A stretch of DNA of 64,000 nt from Aureimonas sp. Leaf324 (GCF_001423245.1 NZ_LMOH01000008.1:974-64973), one strand, 5' to 3'; positions 43,283 to 52,733 are shown, counted from the first letter of the stretch. Notes: generated from the sequence alone by a model not told the origin. A program made the numbers and translations.

Positions 43283-44602
43283 ATGACGACCTCTGCCACC
43301 GCGCCGTCCCGTCATGGCGAGCTTTCCCCGGAGGAACTCGAACTCCTGATCCGCCTCGTGGCCGCTGCCAAGGACGAGACGGCCTTCACGCGCCTCGTCG
43401 CGCAGCGGATGGAAGCCGTGGGCTGCGTGGTCGAGCCTCTCGTCTACGATCCGCAGGCCGTTCCGCTGATCGAGGAGTTCGCCTCCGGGGTCGAAACCGC
43501 AGCCGGCGAACAGACATGCCTGATCGGCCGGATCGCCCCATCGACGGCCGCGGACGGTGCCAGAAGTCTCCTCCTCTTCGCCCATCCCGACGTGGAACCC
43601 TTCCCGGCGGATCACGGCTGGCCGCATGATCCGCACACGCCGCTGGTCGAGAACGGCCGGCTGATCGGATGGGGCGTCGCCGACGACATCGCCGGGATCC
43701 TGATCATGGTGACGTCGCTGGCGCGGCTGCGCGCTCGCGGCTGGACGCCGCCCGCGCCGGTCACCCTCGTCTCGTCGCCCTCGAAGCGGCATCGCCGCGG
43801 GATCGCGGCGGCGCTCGCGGCCGGCCTCTCGGCGGATGCGGCGATCTATCTGCATCCGGCGGAATCGGGCGCCGGCCTCGACGAGATCAAGGCCTTCGCG
43901 CCGGGGCAGATCGAGTTCGCGGTGGAGATCGACGGGCTTCTCCCGCAGACCGACGAGCCCTCGCACGCGGCGTTTGCCCATCTGGCCCATCACCCGCTCG
44001 ACGCGATGCGGGCCGTCCTGGATGCGCTGGCGGCCCTCGATCGCATGCGGGGCGAGAGCGTCCGGCACCCGCTTCTGCAGGGGGCGGTCGGCCGTTCCAC
44101 CAACCTCCTCGTGACGCGGATCGAGGCCGGGGAAACGGGCGCGTCGGCGCGCATCCCCGCCTCATGCCGGATCCATGCCGTCATGTCGCTGGTGCCCAGC
44201 GAGACCCTGGCGGAGGCGAAGGCATGGGTGGAGGATGCCGTGTCGGGGGCTTGGCGCAACCTGGAATGGCCCGCCGCCACGCGGCCCCGGGTCGAATGGC
44301 GTTCCGGGGTCTCGGCGGCCGAAACCGACATCATGGGCCCCCTCTACCAACTGGTCCGCACGACGTTGGAGGAGGCCGGGGCGAACCCGAAGGTCAATCC
44401 GCTGCATACGTCCAGCGACATCCGGAACCCGCTCGTCCAGCGCTCCATTCCAACGGTCGGCTACGGCCCGCGATGCGGCAATCTCACGATGGCGAAGGGG
44501 GTCGGCGAGTGGGTCGACCTCGCCGATCTCGCGCGGACGATCGACGTGACGGCTTCGATCATCGAGGCGTGGTGCAAGCCTCCGGCGCCCGCTTCGTCGT
44601 GA
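43283..44602 (+). CDS. M20-family peptidase-like protein with atypical active site
   Basis: 439 residues with an M20 fold. First metal His-Asp pair is visible (LLLFAHPDVEPF, His101/Asp103) and the bridging Asp region (GWGVADDIAGI, 134-135), and a late His in LHTSSDIRNP. Where M20 enzymes carry the catalytic Glu-Glu after the third strand, the sequence reads VSSPSKRHRRG (165-173) with no acidic residue. The fold appears complete, so it may be a different hydrolase subgroup or a non-hydrolytic binder. It is in line with the DUF3830 gene, 82 bp downstream. Confidence 0.8.
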   Translation: MTTSATAPSRHGELSPEELELLIRLVAAAKDETAFTRLVAQRMEAVGCVVEPLVYDPQAVPLIEEFASGVETAAGEQTCLIGRIAPSTAADGARSLLLFAHPDVEPFPADHGWPHDPHTPLVENGRLIGWGVADDIAGILIMVTSLARLRARGWTPPAPVTLVSSPSKRHRRGIAAALAAGLSADAAIYLHPAESGAGLDEIKAFAPGQIEFAVEIDGLLPQTDEPSHAAFAHLAHHPLDAMRAVLDALAALDRMRGESVRHPLLQGAVGRSTNLLVTRIEAGETGASARIPASCRIHAVMSLVPSETLAEAKAWVEDAVSGAWRNLEWPAATRPRVEWRSGVSAAETDIMGPLYQLVRTTLEEAGANPKVNPLHTSSDIRNPLVQRSIPTVGYGPRCGNLTMAKGVGEWVDLADLARTIDVTASIIEAWCKPPAPASS

Positions 44603-44691
44603 TGAGGGTCCTGCAGATGATGCAGGGACCGTGCATGAAGCGCGTTCTAAGCGGTCATCACCGATTCACCGAAGCATCCCAGACTGCGCGC

Positions 44692-45084
44692 ATGACCCGC
44701 TGGCTCTCCACCGCAAAACTCTGGGCCCGGACGATCAAGCGCGACGTCCACGCGCTCTGGATCGCCGCCCGCGACCCGCGCACGCCGATCTCCGCCAAGA
44801 TCGCGGCGGGGGCCGTGGCCGCCTATGCCCTGTCGCCGATCGACCTGATCCCGGATGTCATTCCCGTCCTCGGCATGCTCGACGACCTCATGATCGTGCC
44901 GCTCGGCATCCTTCTGGCGGTGCGACTGGTGCCCGCCGACCTGATGGCCGAGTTCCGCAACGAGGCGGAGCGGAAGGCCGCGCGGCCCGTGAGCCGGGGC
45001 GGGCTGCTGTTCGTCGTGATGATCTGGCTTGCCGTCGCCGCCGGGGCGATCTGGCTCGGATGGCGGGCTCTCGACCGGCCGTAA
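44692..45084 (+). CDS. DUF1232/YkvA-family membrane protein
   Basis: 130 residues from ATG 44692. It has the YkvA motif YALSPIDLIPDVIPVLGMLD (residues about 44-63), a following DDLMIVPLGILLAVRLVP segment and a C-terminal membrane helix (LLFVVMIWLAVAAGAIW). Function is unknown; relatives are small membrane proteins. The frame upstream of 44692 is a shadow of the M20 gene. Confidence 0.85.
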   Translation: MTRWLSTAKLWARTIKRDVHALWIAARDPRTPISAKIAAGAVAAYALSPIDLIPDVIPVLGMLDDLMIVPLGILLAVRLVPADLMAEFRNEAERKAARPVSRGGLLFVVMIWLAVAAGAIWLGWRALDRP

Positions 45085-45345
45085 GGCGGCAAGCTTCGGC
45101 GCGTCGCCGGCGACCGGCGACGGGAAGATCGCATCCGCATCGACACACGTGGTGACGAGACCGCTCGCCGGTCTGAACGGGCGCCCCCTCCGGCAGGACG
45201 AAGCGCCGGCCTGCCTCCTGCGCGCTCGCTTGCGCGGCGGGGCGTGTTTCCGGCGGTGACGGAAGGCTATTTCGCCATGACGGCGGCCAAGGCCGAGCGG
45301 CTCGACGACTTCGTCGCCCGTACGCCGGACGACTCAGGACCCTGA
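45085..45345. other. Intergenic region with a possible short gene remnant
   Basis: About 260 bp. A plus-strand frame ending at 45345 reads [20 protein letters not shown] and [12 protein letters not shown], which looks like the tail of a real protein, but it has no start or body. No other feature is recognised ahead of the hairpin at 45346. Confidence 0.3.
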
Positions 45346-45376
45346 AGACCGTCCGGCAATGATGCACGGACGGTCT
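45346..45376. terminator. Bidirectional terminator-like hairpin
   Basis: AGACCGTCCG and CGGACGGTCT form a perfect 10-bp stem with an 11-base loop between the convergent DUF1232 gene and tctA. No T-run follows on either strand. Confidence 0.55.
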
Positions 45377-45400
45377 GGAGACGGTCGTCGACGGGCAAGG

Positions 45401-46903
45401 CTACTCCTGGAACACCTCGTCGCGGCTCCGGCGCAGGGATGGCAGGAGCGAGACCACGAGAAGCACGAGGGCGACGAGAAGAAGTCCGGCCGAGATCGGG
45501 CTTTCCACGAAGGTCAACAGGTCGCCGCGCGACATGAGAAGCGCGCGCCGGAAGTTCTCCTCCATCAACCGCCCCAGCACGAAGCCGAGAAGGAGCGGCG
45601 CCGGCTCGAAGCCGAGCTTCGAGATGAGGTAGCCGACGAAGCCGAAGACGGCGATCATCAGCACCTGCACGGGCTCGGAATTGATCGAGAAGATGCCGAT
45701 GCAGCAGAACATCAGGATCGCCGGGAACATCAGCTGGTAGGGCACCTTGAGGAGCCGCACCCACATTCCGATCATCGGGAGGTTGATGACGAGGAGCAGC
45801 AGGTTGCCGATCCACATGGAGGCGATCATGCCCCAGAAGAGGTCGGGCGTATTGGTCATCACCAGCGGGCCCGGCACGATCCCGTGGATCGTCATGGCGC
45901 CGACCATCAGGGCCATCACCGCGTTGGGCGGGATGCCGAGCGTCAGGAGCGGGATGAACGAGGTCTGCGCGCCCGCGTTGTTGGCGCTTTCCGGGCCTGC
46001 GACGCCCTCGATCGCGCCCTTGCCGAAGCGGCTCGGATCCTTGGCGACCTTCTTCTCCAGCGAGTAGGAGGCAAAGGGCGCGAGAACGGCGCCGTTGCCC
46101 GGCAGGATACCGAGGATCGAACCGATGATCGTGCCGCGCGCGATCGGCGCGGCGGACTGCCTGAACTCCTTGCGGCCGGGCAGAAGCCGGCCGATCGTCT
46201 GGCGCACCACGTCGCGCGTCTCGATATTGTCGAGGTTGCGCAGGATCTCGGCGATGCCGAAGACGCCCATGGCCAGCACCGCGAAGTCGATGCCGTCGTA
46301 GAGGAAGTCGAGGCCGAGCGTCATGCGCGACTCGCCCGTCTCGATGTCGATGCCGACGGTCGAGAGCAGGATGCCGACGAGGATCATGGCGATCGCCTTC
46401 AGGATCGAGCCGTGCGCCAAGACGACCGCGAAGACGAGGCCCATCACCATCAGCGAGAAGTATTCCGCCGGCCCGAACACGAGAGCGAGCCCGGTCAGCG
46501 GCTTGGCGAGGGCGGCGATGGTGAGCGTGGCGACCGTGCCGGCGATGAAGGAGCCGATCGCGGCGATGCCGAGTGCCTGTCCCGCGCGCCCCTGCCGGGC
46601 CATCTGGTGGCCGTCGAGCGTCGTGACGACGGCCGTCGCCTCGCCGGGAATGTTGACGAGGATGGCCGTCGTCGAGCCGCCGTACTGCGCGCCGTAGTAG
46701 ATGCCGGCAAGCATGATGAGGGCGCCGACCGGATCGAGGCCGAAGGTGATCGGCAGCAGCATCGAGATCGTGGCGATCGGGCCGACACCCGGCAGGATGC
46801 CGACCAGCGTGCCGACGATGCAGCCGACGAGGCAGAGGCCGATGTTCTTGAGGGTCAGGGCGACGGCGAAGCCGAGGCCGAGGTTGGAGATGAGGTCCAT
46901 CAT
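45401..46903 (-). CDS. tctA: Tripartite tricarboxylate transporter, large permease TctA
   Basis: 500 residues with about 11-12 membrane segments and the glycine/proline-rich TctA signatures [20 protein letters not shown] and [20 protein letters not shown], repeated in the second half ([20 protein letters not shown]). TctA is the channel of the TTT uptake system for citrate-like or other carboxylates. It is three bases after tctB and last in the prpF-like/tctCBA operon. Confidence 0.95.
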   Translation of the reverse strand: MMDLISNLGLGFAVALTLKNIGLCLVGCIVGTLVGILPGVGPIATISMLLPITFGLDPVGALIMLAGIYYGAQYGGSTTAILVNIPGEATAVVTTLDGHQMARQGRAGQALGIAAIGSFIAGTVATLTIAALAKPLTGLALVFGPAEYFSLMVMGLVFAVVLAHGSILKAIAMILVGILLSTVGIDIETGESRMTLGLDFLYDGIDFAVLAMGVFGIAEILRNLDNIETRDVVRQTIGRLLPGRKEFRQSAAPIARGTIIGSILGILPGNGAVLAPFASYSLEKKVAKDPSRFGKGAIEGVAGPESANNAGAQTSFIPLLTLGIPPNAVMALMVGAMTIHGIVPGPLVMTNTPDLFWGMIASMWIGNLLLLVINLPMIGMWVRLLKVPYQLMFPAILMFCCIGIFSINSEPVQVLMIAVFGFVGYLISKLGFEPAPLLLGFVLGRLMEENFRRALLMSRGDLLTFVESPISAGLLLVALVLLVVSLLPSLRRSRDEVFQE

Positions 46904-46906
46904 GGC

Positions 46907-47578
46907 TCAGATCGTCCCGTCGTGGCCGGCGACATCCATCGCCGGAGGCGCCTTGCCGCGGGTTGCCAGGAAAATGAGGGCGGCGGCGGCGAAGAAGACC
47001 GCCGAGGTCACGCGCAGAGCGGTCTTGTAGGACCAGCCGGAGAACAGCGCGTCGGCGAGCGGGCGCGGCATGATCGGAATCGGCAGGTTGAGCATGTCGC
47101 CGAAGAGCAGCATGCAGAACGGCGTGAGGCTGAGCGCCAGGATCGCGAGGTCGCGCAGTCGCGCATGCGGCGAGGCGAAGCCGCCCACGACGATCGCCAG
47201 CGGCCCCGCGAACACGAGCCCGAGTTCCACCGTGTCGAAGCCGGAGAAGTGCATCGGCTTGATGGTGAGAGCGAAGAGCGCGATGCCGGCCATGACGAAG
47301 AGCGGCCCTCGCAATGTCCAGACGATCGGCTCGGCGTCCGAACGGCGCGTCGCGCCCGCCACGACAAGCGCCACGCCGCAGATGGCGATCAGCACAGCGA
47401 CCGCCTGGGGCAGCATCGCCGGCCCGACCGAGCGCAGCGTTCCGCGCGAGATGTCCGAGGTCAACCAGACGGCCAGCGCGGCAAGGGCGATGAGCACGAG
47501 GCCGGCGGCGATGTTCCTCGGATCGGCGCCCGCACGTGAGTGCGCGTGCGGCGCCACCGAACCCTTTGCGGTGTTCAT
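46907..47578 (-). CDS. tctB: Tripartite tricarboxylate transporter, small permease TctB
   Basis: 223 residues with five or so hydrophobic segments ([60 protein letters not shown]). The length is a little above typical TctB (about 150-170) because of extra helices at the end. Small membrane partner of TctA. A long hairpin separates it from tctC. Confidence 0.88.
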   Translation of the reverse strand: MNTAKGSVAPHAHSRAGADPRNIAAGLVLIALAALAVWLTSDISRGTLRSVGPAMLPQAVAVLIAICGVALVVAGATRRSDAEPIVWTLRGPLFVMAGIALFALTIKPMHFSGFDTVELGLVFAGPLAIVVGGFASPHARLRDLAILALSLTPFCMLLFGDMLNLPIPIMPRPLADALFSGWSYKTALRVTSAVFFAAAALIFLATRGKAPPAMDVAGHDGTI

Positions 47579-47697
47579 GGGCGTATCTCTCCCTGATCGT
47601 GTCGAAGCGCCCCGCCGTTCATGCCTCCCGGCTGGACGGCGCCGCGGTCGTTTTGAGGCGGAGGCGCTCGGCGGCGGTCCCGCCGCGACTGGTCGAA

Positions 47698-47728
47698 GCG
47701 CCTGCCCGGCCGAGGCCGGGGCAGGCGC
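47698..47728 (-). other. Strong hairpin between tctC and tctB
   Basis: GCGCCTGCCCGGCC, a 2-base loop and GGCCGGGGCAGGCGC form a 14-bp stem with one bulged G, 10 bp after the tctC stop. Such hairpins stabilise the binding-protein message and lower expression of the permease genes. There is no T-run for full termination. Confidence 0.6.
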
Positions 47729-47737
47729 ACGGACGGG

Positions 47738-48721
47738 TCAGTCGATGCTGATTCCAGCCTCGGTGAGGAAGGAGGCCCAGCGCTGGGATTCGGCCTTCAT
47801 CATGTCGCCGAATTCCTGCGGGGTGTCGCCGACGATGACGGCGCCCTCCGCCTCCAAGCGCTCCTTGACGGCCGGGGCGGCGAGCGCCTCGACGGTGGCC
47901 GTGCGCAGCTTCTCGACGATCGGGGCCGGCGTGCCCTTGGGGACGGCGAACCCGTACCAGGCGGCCGACACGTAGTCGGGATAGCCGCTCTCGGCGATCG
48001 TCGGAACGTCCTTCAGCGAGGCGACGCGCTCGGTCGTGGTCACGGCCAGCGGCACCATGTCGCCGCTGTTCATCAGGCCGAGCACGGAAGGAAGGGTGGT
48101 GACCATGAAGTCGCCGCGACCGCCCAGCATGTCGTTGAGCGCCGGTCCCGCCCCCTTGTAGGGCACGTGGACCGCCTCGAGACCGGCCTGCGACAGGAAG
48201 AGCTCGGTGGCGAGGTGGCTTGCCGAGCCGTTGCCGGCCGAGCCGTAGGTCAGCTCGCCCGGGTTCGCCTTTCCGTAGGCGACGAGGTCGGCGAAGGACT
48301 TGTAGGGCGAGTTCTTCGACACCACGAGCACCAGCGGCGACTTGGCGATCAGCGTCACGGGGTCGAAAGCGGTGAGCGGGTCGAGCTTCATGGTCTTGAA
48401 GAGGTGCGGGTTCACCACCATCGGCCCCTGGTTGGCCATCAGGACGGTGTAGCCGTCGGGATCGGCATTGGCGGCCTGCTGCGAGGCGACGTTGCCGCCG
48501 GCCGAGCCGTTGTTCTCCACCACCATCGACTGGCCGAGCTTCTCGCCGACGCCGTTGGCGACGAGCCGGGCGATCGCGTCCGTGCCGCCGCCCGCGGCAT
48601 AGGGCACGATCAGCTTGACCGGGCGGCTCGGATAGTCGTCGGCTTGCGCGAAGGCGGCGGGCGCGGACAGGATCGAGGCGGTTGCCAGCGCCAGGGCGCA
48701 GAAGAGGCGACGGTTCAGCAT
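47738..48721 (-). CDS. tctC: TTT-family (Bug) periplasmic binding protein TctC
   Basis: 327 residues from ATG 48721 (MLNRRLFCALALATASILSA), a Sec signal peptide ending at AFAQ. The mature sequence is a Bug/TctC receptor: DYPSRPVKLIVPYAAGGGTD, MVVENNGSAGGNVASQQAAN and VPYKGAGPALNDMLGGRGDF. It captures a carboxylate for TctAB. The tautomerase gene just upstream suggests an unsaturated di- or tricarboxylate. Confidence 0.93.
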   Translation of the reverse strand: MLNRRLFCALALATASILSAPAAFAQADDYPSRPVKLIVPYAAGGGTDAIARLVANGVGEKLGQSMVVENNGSAGGNVASQQAANADPDGYTVLMANQGPMVVNPHLFKTMKLDPLTAFDPVTLIAKSPLVLVVSKNSPYKSFADLVAYGKANPGELTYGSAGNGSASHLATELFLSQAGLEAVHVPYKGAGPALNDMLGGRGDFMVTTLPSVLGLMNSGDMVPLAVTTTERVASLKDVPTIAESGYPDYVSAAWYGFAVPKGTPAPIVEKLRTATVEALAAPAVKERLEAEGAVIVGDTPQEFGDMMKAESQRWASFLTEAGISID

Positions 48722-48757
48722 GTGGTATCCTCCCATGGATGCTTGTTCTGTTGGAAG

Positions 48758-49867
48758 TCAGACGGCGTCGGCGGTCTCCGCCGCCGAGCCGGATAGGATG
48801 ACGTTGCCCTCGAAGATGCGGCGGGCGGTGCGGATGAGGCTGGCGCGGCGCACGGTGCCATCCTCGGCGGTCTCGAGGTCGATGCCGATCTTGCCGCTCG
48901 GGTGCTCGACGAGGACGGCGCCCGAGCCGTCGCCGGGGGCGGCGAGATCGAAGGCGATGGTTCCCGGCGTTCGGGCCGCGACGGCCACGCACAGCGCGCC
49001 GGTGACGGCATGCGCCTTGTGGGTGCGGTGGGGCACGAGATAGCGCGAGGTGATCGTGCCGTCCGCGCGGCGCGGCTCCGACAGGATGCCGATCTTGGGC
49101 ACGACGGCGTTGGACACGTCGCCAAGGCCCATGCGGCGCCCGGCCTCGCGGCGCATGATCTCGAGCCGGCCGAACAGGTCGCGCCGCGCGTCGAGATCGT
49201 CCGGCGTCTCGTTGCCCGCCAGCCCGACATCGGCGGCGCGCACCAACATCATCGGCATGGCGTAGTCGACTAGGCTGACTTCGATTCCGTCGATCGTCTC
49301 GCGGCGCTCGCCTGTGGGAAACAGGCCGCTGGTCTTGGACCCCGTGGCGTCGAGGAAGGTCAGCTTGATCGGGGCGGCCGAACCGGCGACCCCGTCGATC
49401 TCGGCCGACCCGTCGTAGGTCACGGCGCCGCCGGGCGTCTGCACCACGGCGTGGATGCTCTTGCCCGTGTTGCGGTTGAAGATGCGCACCGTGGTCTCGG
49501 CATCGCCCGGCTGGACGAGCCCGGCCTCAATGGCGAAGGGGCCGACGGCCGACAGCATGTTGCCGCAGTTGGGATTGGTGTCGACGACCGCCTGCGTCAC
49601 GCCAACCTGCGCGAACAGGTACTCGACGTCGATGCCGGGGCGCGTCGAGGGCGAGATGATCGCGACCTTGCTCGTCAACGGGTCGCCGCCGCCGATGCCA
49701 TTCACCTGGAGCGGATGGGGCGAGCCCATCATCTCGATCAGTACCCGGTCGCGGCTGGCCGGATCGGCGGGCAGATCGCGCTCCAGGATGAAGGGACCAC
49801 GCGAGGTGCCACCCCGCATCAACACGGTCGGGATCAGCTTTCGTTCGGGAACGACGTGAAGCGTCAT
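48758..49867 (-). CDS. PrpF-family isomerase (4-oxalomesaconate tautomerase-like)
   Basis: 369 residues from ATG 49867 of the PrpF/GalD family with the diaminopimelate-epimerase fold. Landmarks: IPTVLMRGGTSRGPFILERD, VNGIGGGDPLTSKVAIISPS, VVDTNPNCGNMLSAVGPFAI (catalytic Cys in NPNCGNM) and PHRTHKAHAVTGALC. These enzymes isomerise double bonds of aconitate-like or 4-oxalomesaconate intermediates. First gene of the operon with tctCBA, so the imported compound may be such an acid. No ring-cleavage or aldolase gene is nearby. Confidence 0.9.
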   Translation of the reverse strand: MTLHVVPERKLIPTVLMRGGTSRGPFILERDLPADPASRDRVLIEMMGSPHPLQVNGIGGGDPLTSKVAIISPSTRPGIDVEYLFAQVGVTQAVVDTNPNCGNMLSAVGPFAIEAGLVQPGDAETTVRIFNRNTGKSIHAVVQTPGGAVTYDGSAEIDGVAGSAAPIKLTFLDATGSKTSGLFPTGERRETIDGIEVSLVDYAMPMMLVRAADVGLAGNETPDDLDARRDLFGRLEIMRREAGRRMGLGDVSNAVVPKIGILSEPRRADGTITSRYLVPHRTHKAHAVTGALCVAVAARTPGTIAFDLAAPGDGSGAVLVEHPSGKIGIDLETAEDGTVRRASLIRTARRIFEGNVILSGSAAETADAV

Positions 49868-49914
49868 GGCTCTTGCGCCCAATGCACCAATCTCTTGTAT
49901 TGATGCAGATACGC

Positions 49915-49934
49915 TTCACGCGAACCCTCGTGAA
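49915..49934. promoter_or_regulatory. Inverted repeat in the prpF-like/LysR divergent promoter
   Basis: TTCACG and CGTGAA separated by eight bases lie between the tautomerase ATG (49867) and the LysR ATG (49963). The spacing of an interrupted dyad fits the LysR T-N11-A class of site. Confidence 0.45.
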
Positions 49935-49962
49935 ATGCAAAGAATTGGAGATTTATTCCGAT

Positions 49963-50949
49963 ATGAGCATCAATTGCGAGGTTCTGGATCTGCGGGCCTT
50001 TCTGGCCGTCGTCGAGCTTGAGGGTTTCCACAAGGCAGCCGAAGCCCTGAACCTTTCGCAACCGGCGCTGACGCGGCGGATCCAGAAGCTCGAAGCGGCG
50101 ATCGGCGCCTCGCTGCTGGAGCGCACGACGCGGCGAGTCGCGCCGACGGCGGTCGGCCGCGAACTGGTGCCGCTGGTCAAGCGGATGCTCGACGAGTTCG
50201 ACACCTCGCTGTTTTCGGTCCGCGAACTCGGCCAGCGCCAGTCGGTGGTGGTGACGATCGCCTGCCTGCCGACGGCGGCCTTCTACTTCCTGCCGCGCGT
50301 CATCAAGCGCTTCAACGAGCAGTATCCGCAGATCCGCTTCCGCATCCTCGATCTCAGCGCCTCGGACGGACTGGCGAGCGTGGCGCGCGGCGAGGTCGAA
50401 TTCGGCATCAACCTGTCGGCGTCATCCGATCCCGATCTTCAGTTCACGCCGCTGATGGACGATCCGTTCGTCCTGGCCTGCCGCAAGGATCATCCGCTGG
50501 CCGCGACGGGCGGCCCGATCCGTTGGTCGGAGCTCGAAGGGCACCGCCTCATCACGGTCGGCCGCACCAGCGGCAACCGGACGCTGCTCGATGCGGCGCT
50601 GGCGCGTTCGAACCTGCGTTTGCAATGGTTCTACGAGGTGACCCACCTGTCGACGTCGCTCGGCCTCGTCGAGGCGGGGCTCGGGGTCTCCGTCCTCCCG
50701 AAACTGGCCACGCCCCAGGACGACCACCCCTATCTCACCACCCGCCCGCTCGTGGAGCCCGAGGTGTCGCGCTCGATCGGCGTGGTGCGCCGACGCCAGA
50801 GCCGCTTGTCCCCGGCCGCAGGGCATTTTCTGGAAATGCTCCTCGGTGAATGGCGCGAGGTGCCCGATGGCGCGGCCGGCGCGTCGGCAGGTCCATCCCC
50901 GGACGCCGGCCGCCCGGGACCTCGGCCAGGACCCGACGCCCCCGTCTGA
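49963..50949 (+). CDS. LysR-family transcriptional regulator
   Basis: 328 residues from ATG 49963. HTH: LRAFLAVVELEGFHKAAEAL followed by NLSQPALTRRIQKLEAAIGA and LLERTTRRV. Effector domain about 95-300. The last 35 residues are Ala/Gly/Pro-rich (GASAGPSPDAGRPGP) and extend beyond the usual LysR end, perhaps a read-through after loss of the original stop. It is divergent from the tautomerase/tctCBA operon and probably activates it. Confidence 0.9.
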   Translation: MSINCEVLDLRAFLAVVELEGFHKAAEALNLSQPALTRRIQKLEAAIGASLLERTTRRVAPTAVGRELVPLVKRMLDEFDTSLFSVRELGQRQSVVVTIACLPTAAFYFLPRVIKRFNEQYPQIRFRILDLSASDGLASVARGEVEFGINLSASSDPDLQFTPLMDDPFVLACRKDHPLAATGGPIRWSELEGHRLITVGRTSGNRTLLDAALARSNLRLQWFYEVTHLSTSLGLVEAGLGVSVLPKLATPQDDHPYLTTRPLVEPEVSRSIGVVRRRQSRLSPAAGHFLEMLLGEWREVPDGAAGASAGPSPDAGRPGPRPGPDAPV

Positions 50950-51023
50950 CCCGCAGGCATCGGTGCCCGCTTGCGGACGACGAGCCCCTCCTCGGCCGGG
51001 GTCGGACCGAAGGGAAGGATCGC

Positions 51024-51252
51024 GGTCCGCTCGGAGCGCCGCGTGGACCCGCTGCGCGACCTCGGGCCCGACCCACGGCTTCCAGAGGTCCGGGCGCGTC
51101 TGGAGGAAATGCAGCGCGCCGTCCTTGCCGATTTCCTGATTGTCCGTCGTCCAAGCCATCACCGCGTTCGGCGTTTCGTCGTTCCAGCTGCGAGCCTTCA
51201 GGTCGCCGATGACGGCCGGGTCCGCCGCGTCGGCAAACGTCTTGGAGACCAT
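51024..51252 (-). pseudogene. C-terminal remnant of a glycine betaine/proline-type binding protein
   Basis: The minus strand encodes FADAADPAVIGDLKARSWND, ETPNAVMAWTTDNQEIGKDG and ALHFLQTRPDLWKPWVGPEV. This matches the C-terminus of ProX/OpuAC proteins (family pattern: MW...NQ...AA..FL..HPEVW..WV). No start, N-terminal half or proper stop is present. It lies alone between a LysR gene and corA, so the rest of the operon was deleted. Confidence 0.55.
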
Positions 51253-51283
51253 CGTCGTTGAGCGAAATGTCGCCGGCGCAAAC

Positions 51284-52261
51284 CTACAACCAGCCCTTGC
51301 GCCGGAACCAGCCATAGGGAACGGCGGCCGAGACGACCATCATCCCCAGCGCCATGGGATAGCCGACGCGCCAGGACAGTTCCGGCATATGCTCGAAGTT
51401 CATGCCGTAGATCGTGCCGACGAGCGTCGGCGGCAGGAACAGGACGGCGGCGATCGAGAAGACCTTGATGATCGTGTTCTGCTCGATGTTGATGAGCCCG
51501 AGCGTCGCGTCCTGCAGGTAGGCGATCTCGGCCTGCGTGCGCGCCTCGTATTCCGATAGCGAGCGGATGTCGCGCTCGACCGATTCGAGGCGCTGGAGCG
51601 CAGCGTCCTGGATCCAGGGCGCGCCCGGCCGCGCGAAGAGGACGAGACGATTCAAGCTGAGGAGGCTCTCGCGGATGATCGCCAGCATCCGGTTCTTGCG
51701 GCCGAGCCGGATCAGGAGATGGCGCAGGACGGTCGAGCGCTCCTCCGCCTTGCGCACGTCCTCGTCGCCGTAGAAGATCGCGGTCGATACCTCGCCGATC
51801 TCGGCCTCGGTCGCCTCCAAGAGGTCGGCGATGCGCTCGAGGACGCTCTCCAGAAGCGAGCCGAACACCGTTTCGGACGACAGGTTCGCGTCCGTCGACT
51901 TGGCCGCCTTGGCATCGAAAGCGCGGAAAGGCATGACGTCGGCATAGCGGACCGTGACGAGGCAGCGCCGCGTCAGGACGAAGGTCACCTGCGTGCGCGC
52001 GGGTTGGGTCCGTCCCGCCGCCTGGACGAGGACGGCCGTCATCACCAGCGCCCCGTCCTCCTGATAGAGACGCGAGGACTCCTCGATCTCGGCCATTTCG
52101 TCCTTCGTCGGCACCTCGATGCCCAGCATCCGCTCGACGGCGCGCTCCTCCTCGGGCGTCGGGTCGTGCAGGTCGATCCACACCAGGCCGTCCGGCATCT
52201 GCGAGCAGTCGCTGCCCGAGGATTTCAGCCGGCCGCCGTCGACCGTGTGAAGCGTCAGCAT
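51284..52261 (-). CDS. corA: CorA-family divalent metal transporter
   Basis: 325 residues from ATG 52261 (MLTLHTVDGGRLKSSGSDCS). The N-terminal cytoplasmic funnel ends in a long helix, and two C-terminal membrane segments carry the selectivity motif GTIYGMNFEHMPELSWR (GMN). The C-terminal KGWL tail is normal. It takes up Mg2+ or related ions down the gradient. The frame upstream of 52261 is not CorA-like. Confidence 0.94.
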   Translation of the reverse strand: MLTLHTVDGGRLKSSGSDCSQMPDGLVWIDLHDPTPEEERAVERMLGIEVPTKDEMAEIEESSRLYQEDGALVMTAVLVQAAGRTQPARTQVTFVLTRRCLVTVRYADVMPFRAFDAKAAKSTDANLSSETVFGSLLESVLERIADLLEATEAEIGEVSTAIFYGDEDVRKAEERSTVLRHLLIRLGRKNRMLAIIRESLLSLNRLVLFARPGAPWIQDAALQRLESVERDIRSLSEYEARTQAEIAYLQDATLGLINIEQNTIIKVFSIAAVLFLPPTLVGTIYGMNFEHMPELSWRVGYPMALGMMVVSAAVPYGWFRRKGWL

Positions 52262-52733
52262 CGAAAGGCCACGGGCAGGCGGGCGCCGATCGTGCTCCAG
52301 GGGCCGGACAACGGGGCATTGAGCCCGGAGGACCGGACGGCCCCGGCGGGATCGGAGGGCGCCCCGCGCGGCGTGGTTCGGCTCGTCATTCCCGTCCCCC
52401 CATGACCTCGACAGCTGGACCGTCCGCCGCCGGTGCGGTCCGTTCGCCGCACTGACCGATCCCATTGTCGCGCGACATGATCGCGAGAACGCCGCACGGC
52501 TCTCCCGGCAAATGGGCGTTCGTTCGAAAAGTCCACAAGGCCCGTGACCCGACCGTGTCATTGAGAATTCGGGGATCCCTGCGCGGCCGCTCAGTCCAGC
52601 GATCGAATGGCCGTTGCCATCGAGCTGCATGGAGCGGACTACCGGTCGCCTCTCAGCCCTTGCGATACCGGCGCATCGGCGCGGCGACGGAGCCCGCTTG
52701 AGGCCGACCGGCACCCGCCCGGCTCGGGCGCCA
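52262..52733. other. Intergenic region, no gene recognised
   Basis: About 470 bp between corA and the sugar dehydrogenase gene. It should contain the corA promoter; short frames on both strands are Arg/Pro-rich and not convincing. No RNA motif such as an M-box was recognised. Confidence 0.5.

Noticed and set aside
51284-52714. 476-codon version of the CorA gene
   Set aside because: The extra N-terminal 151 codons are not CorA-like; the family sequence starts at ATG 52261.
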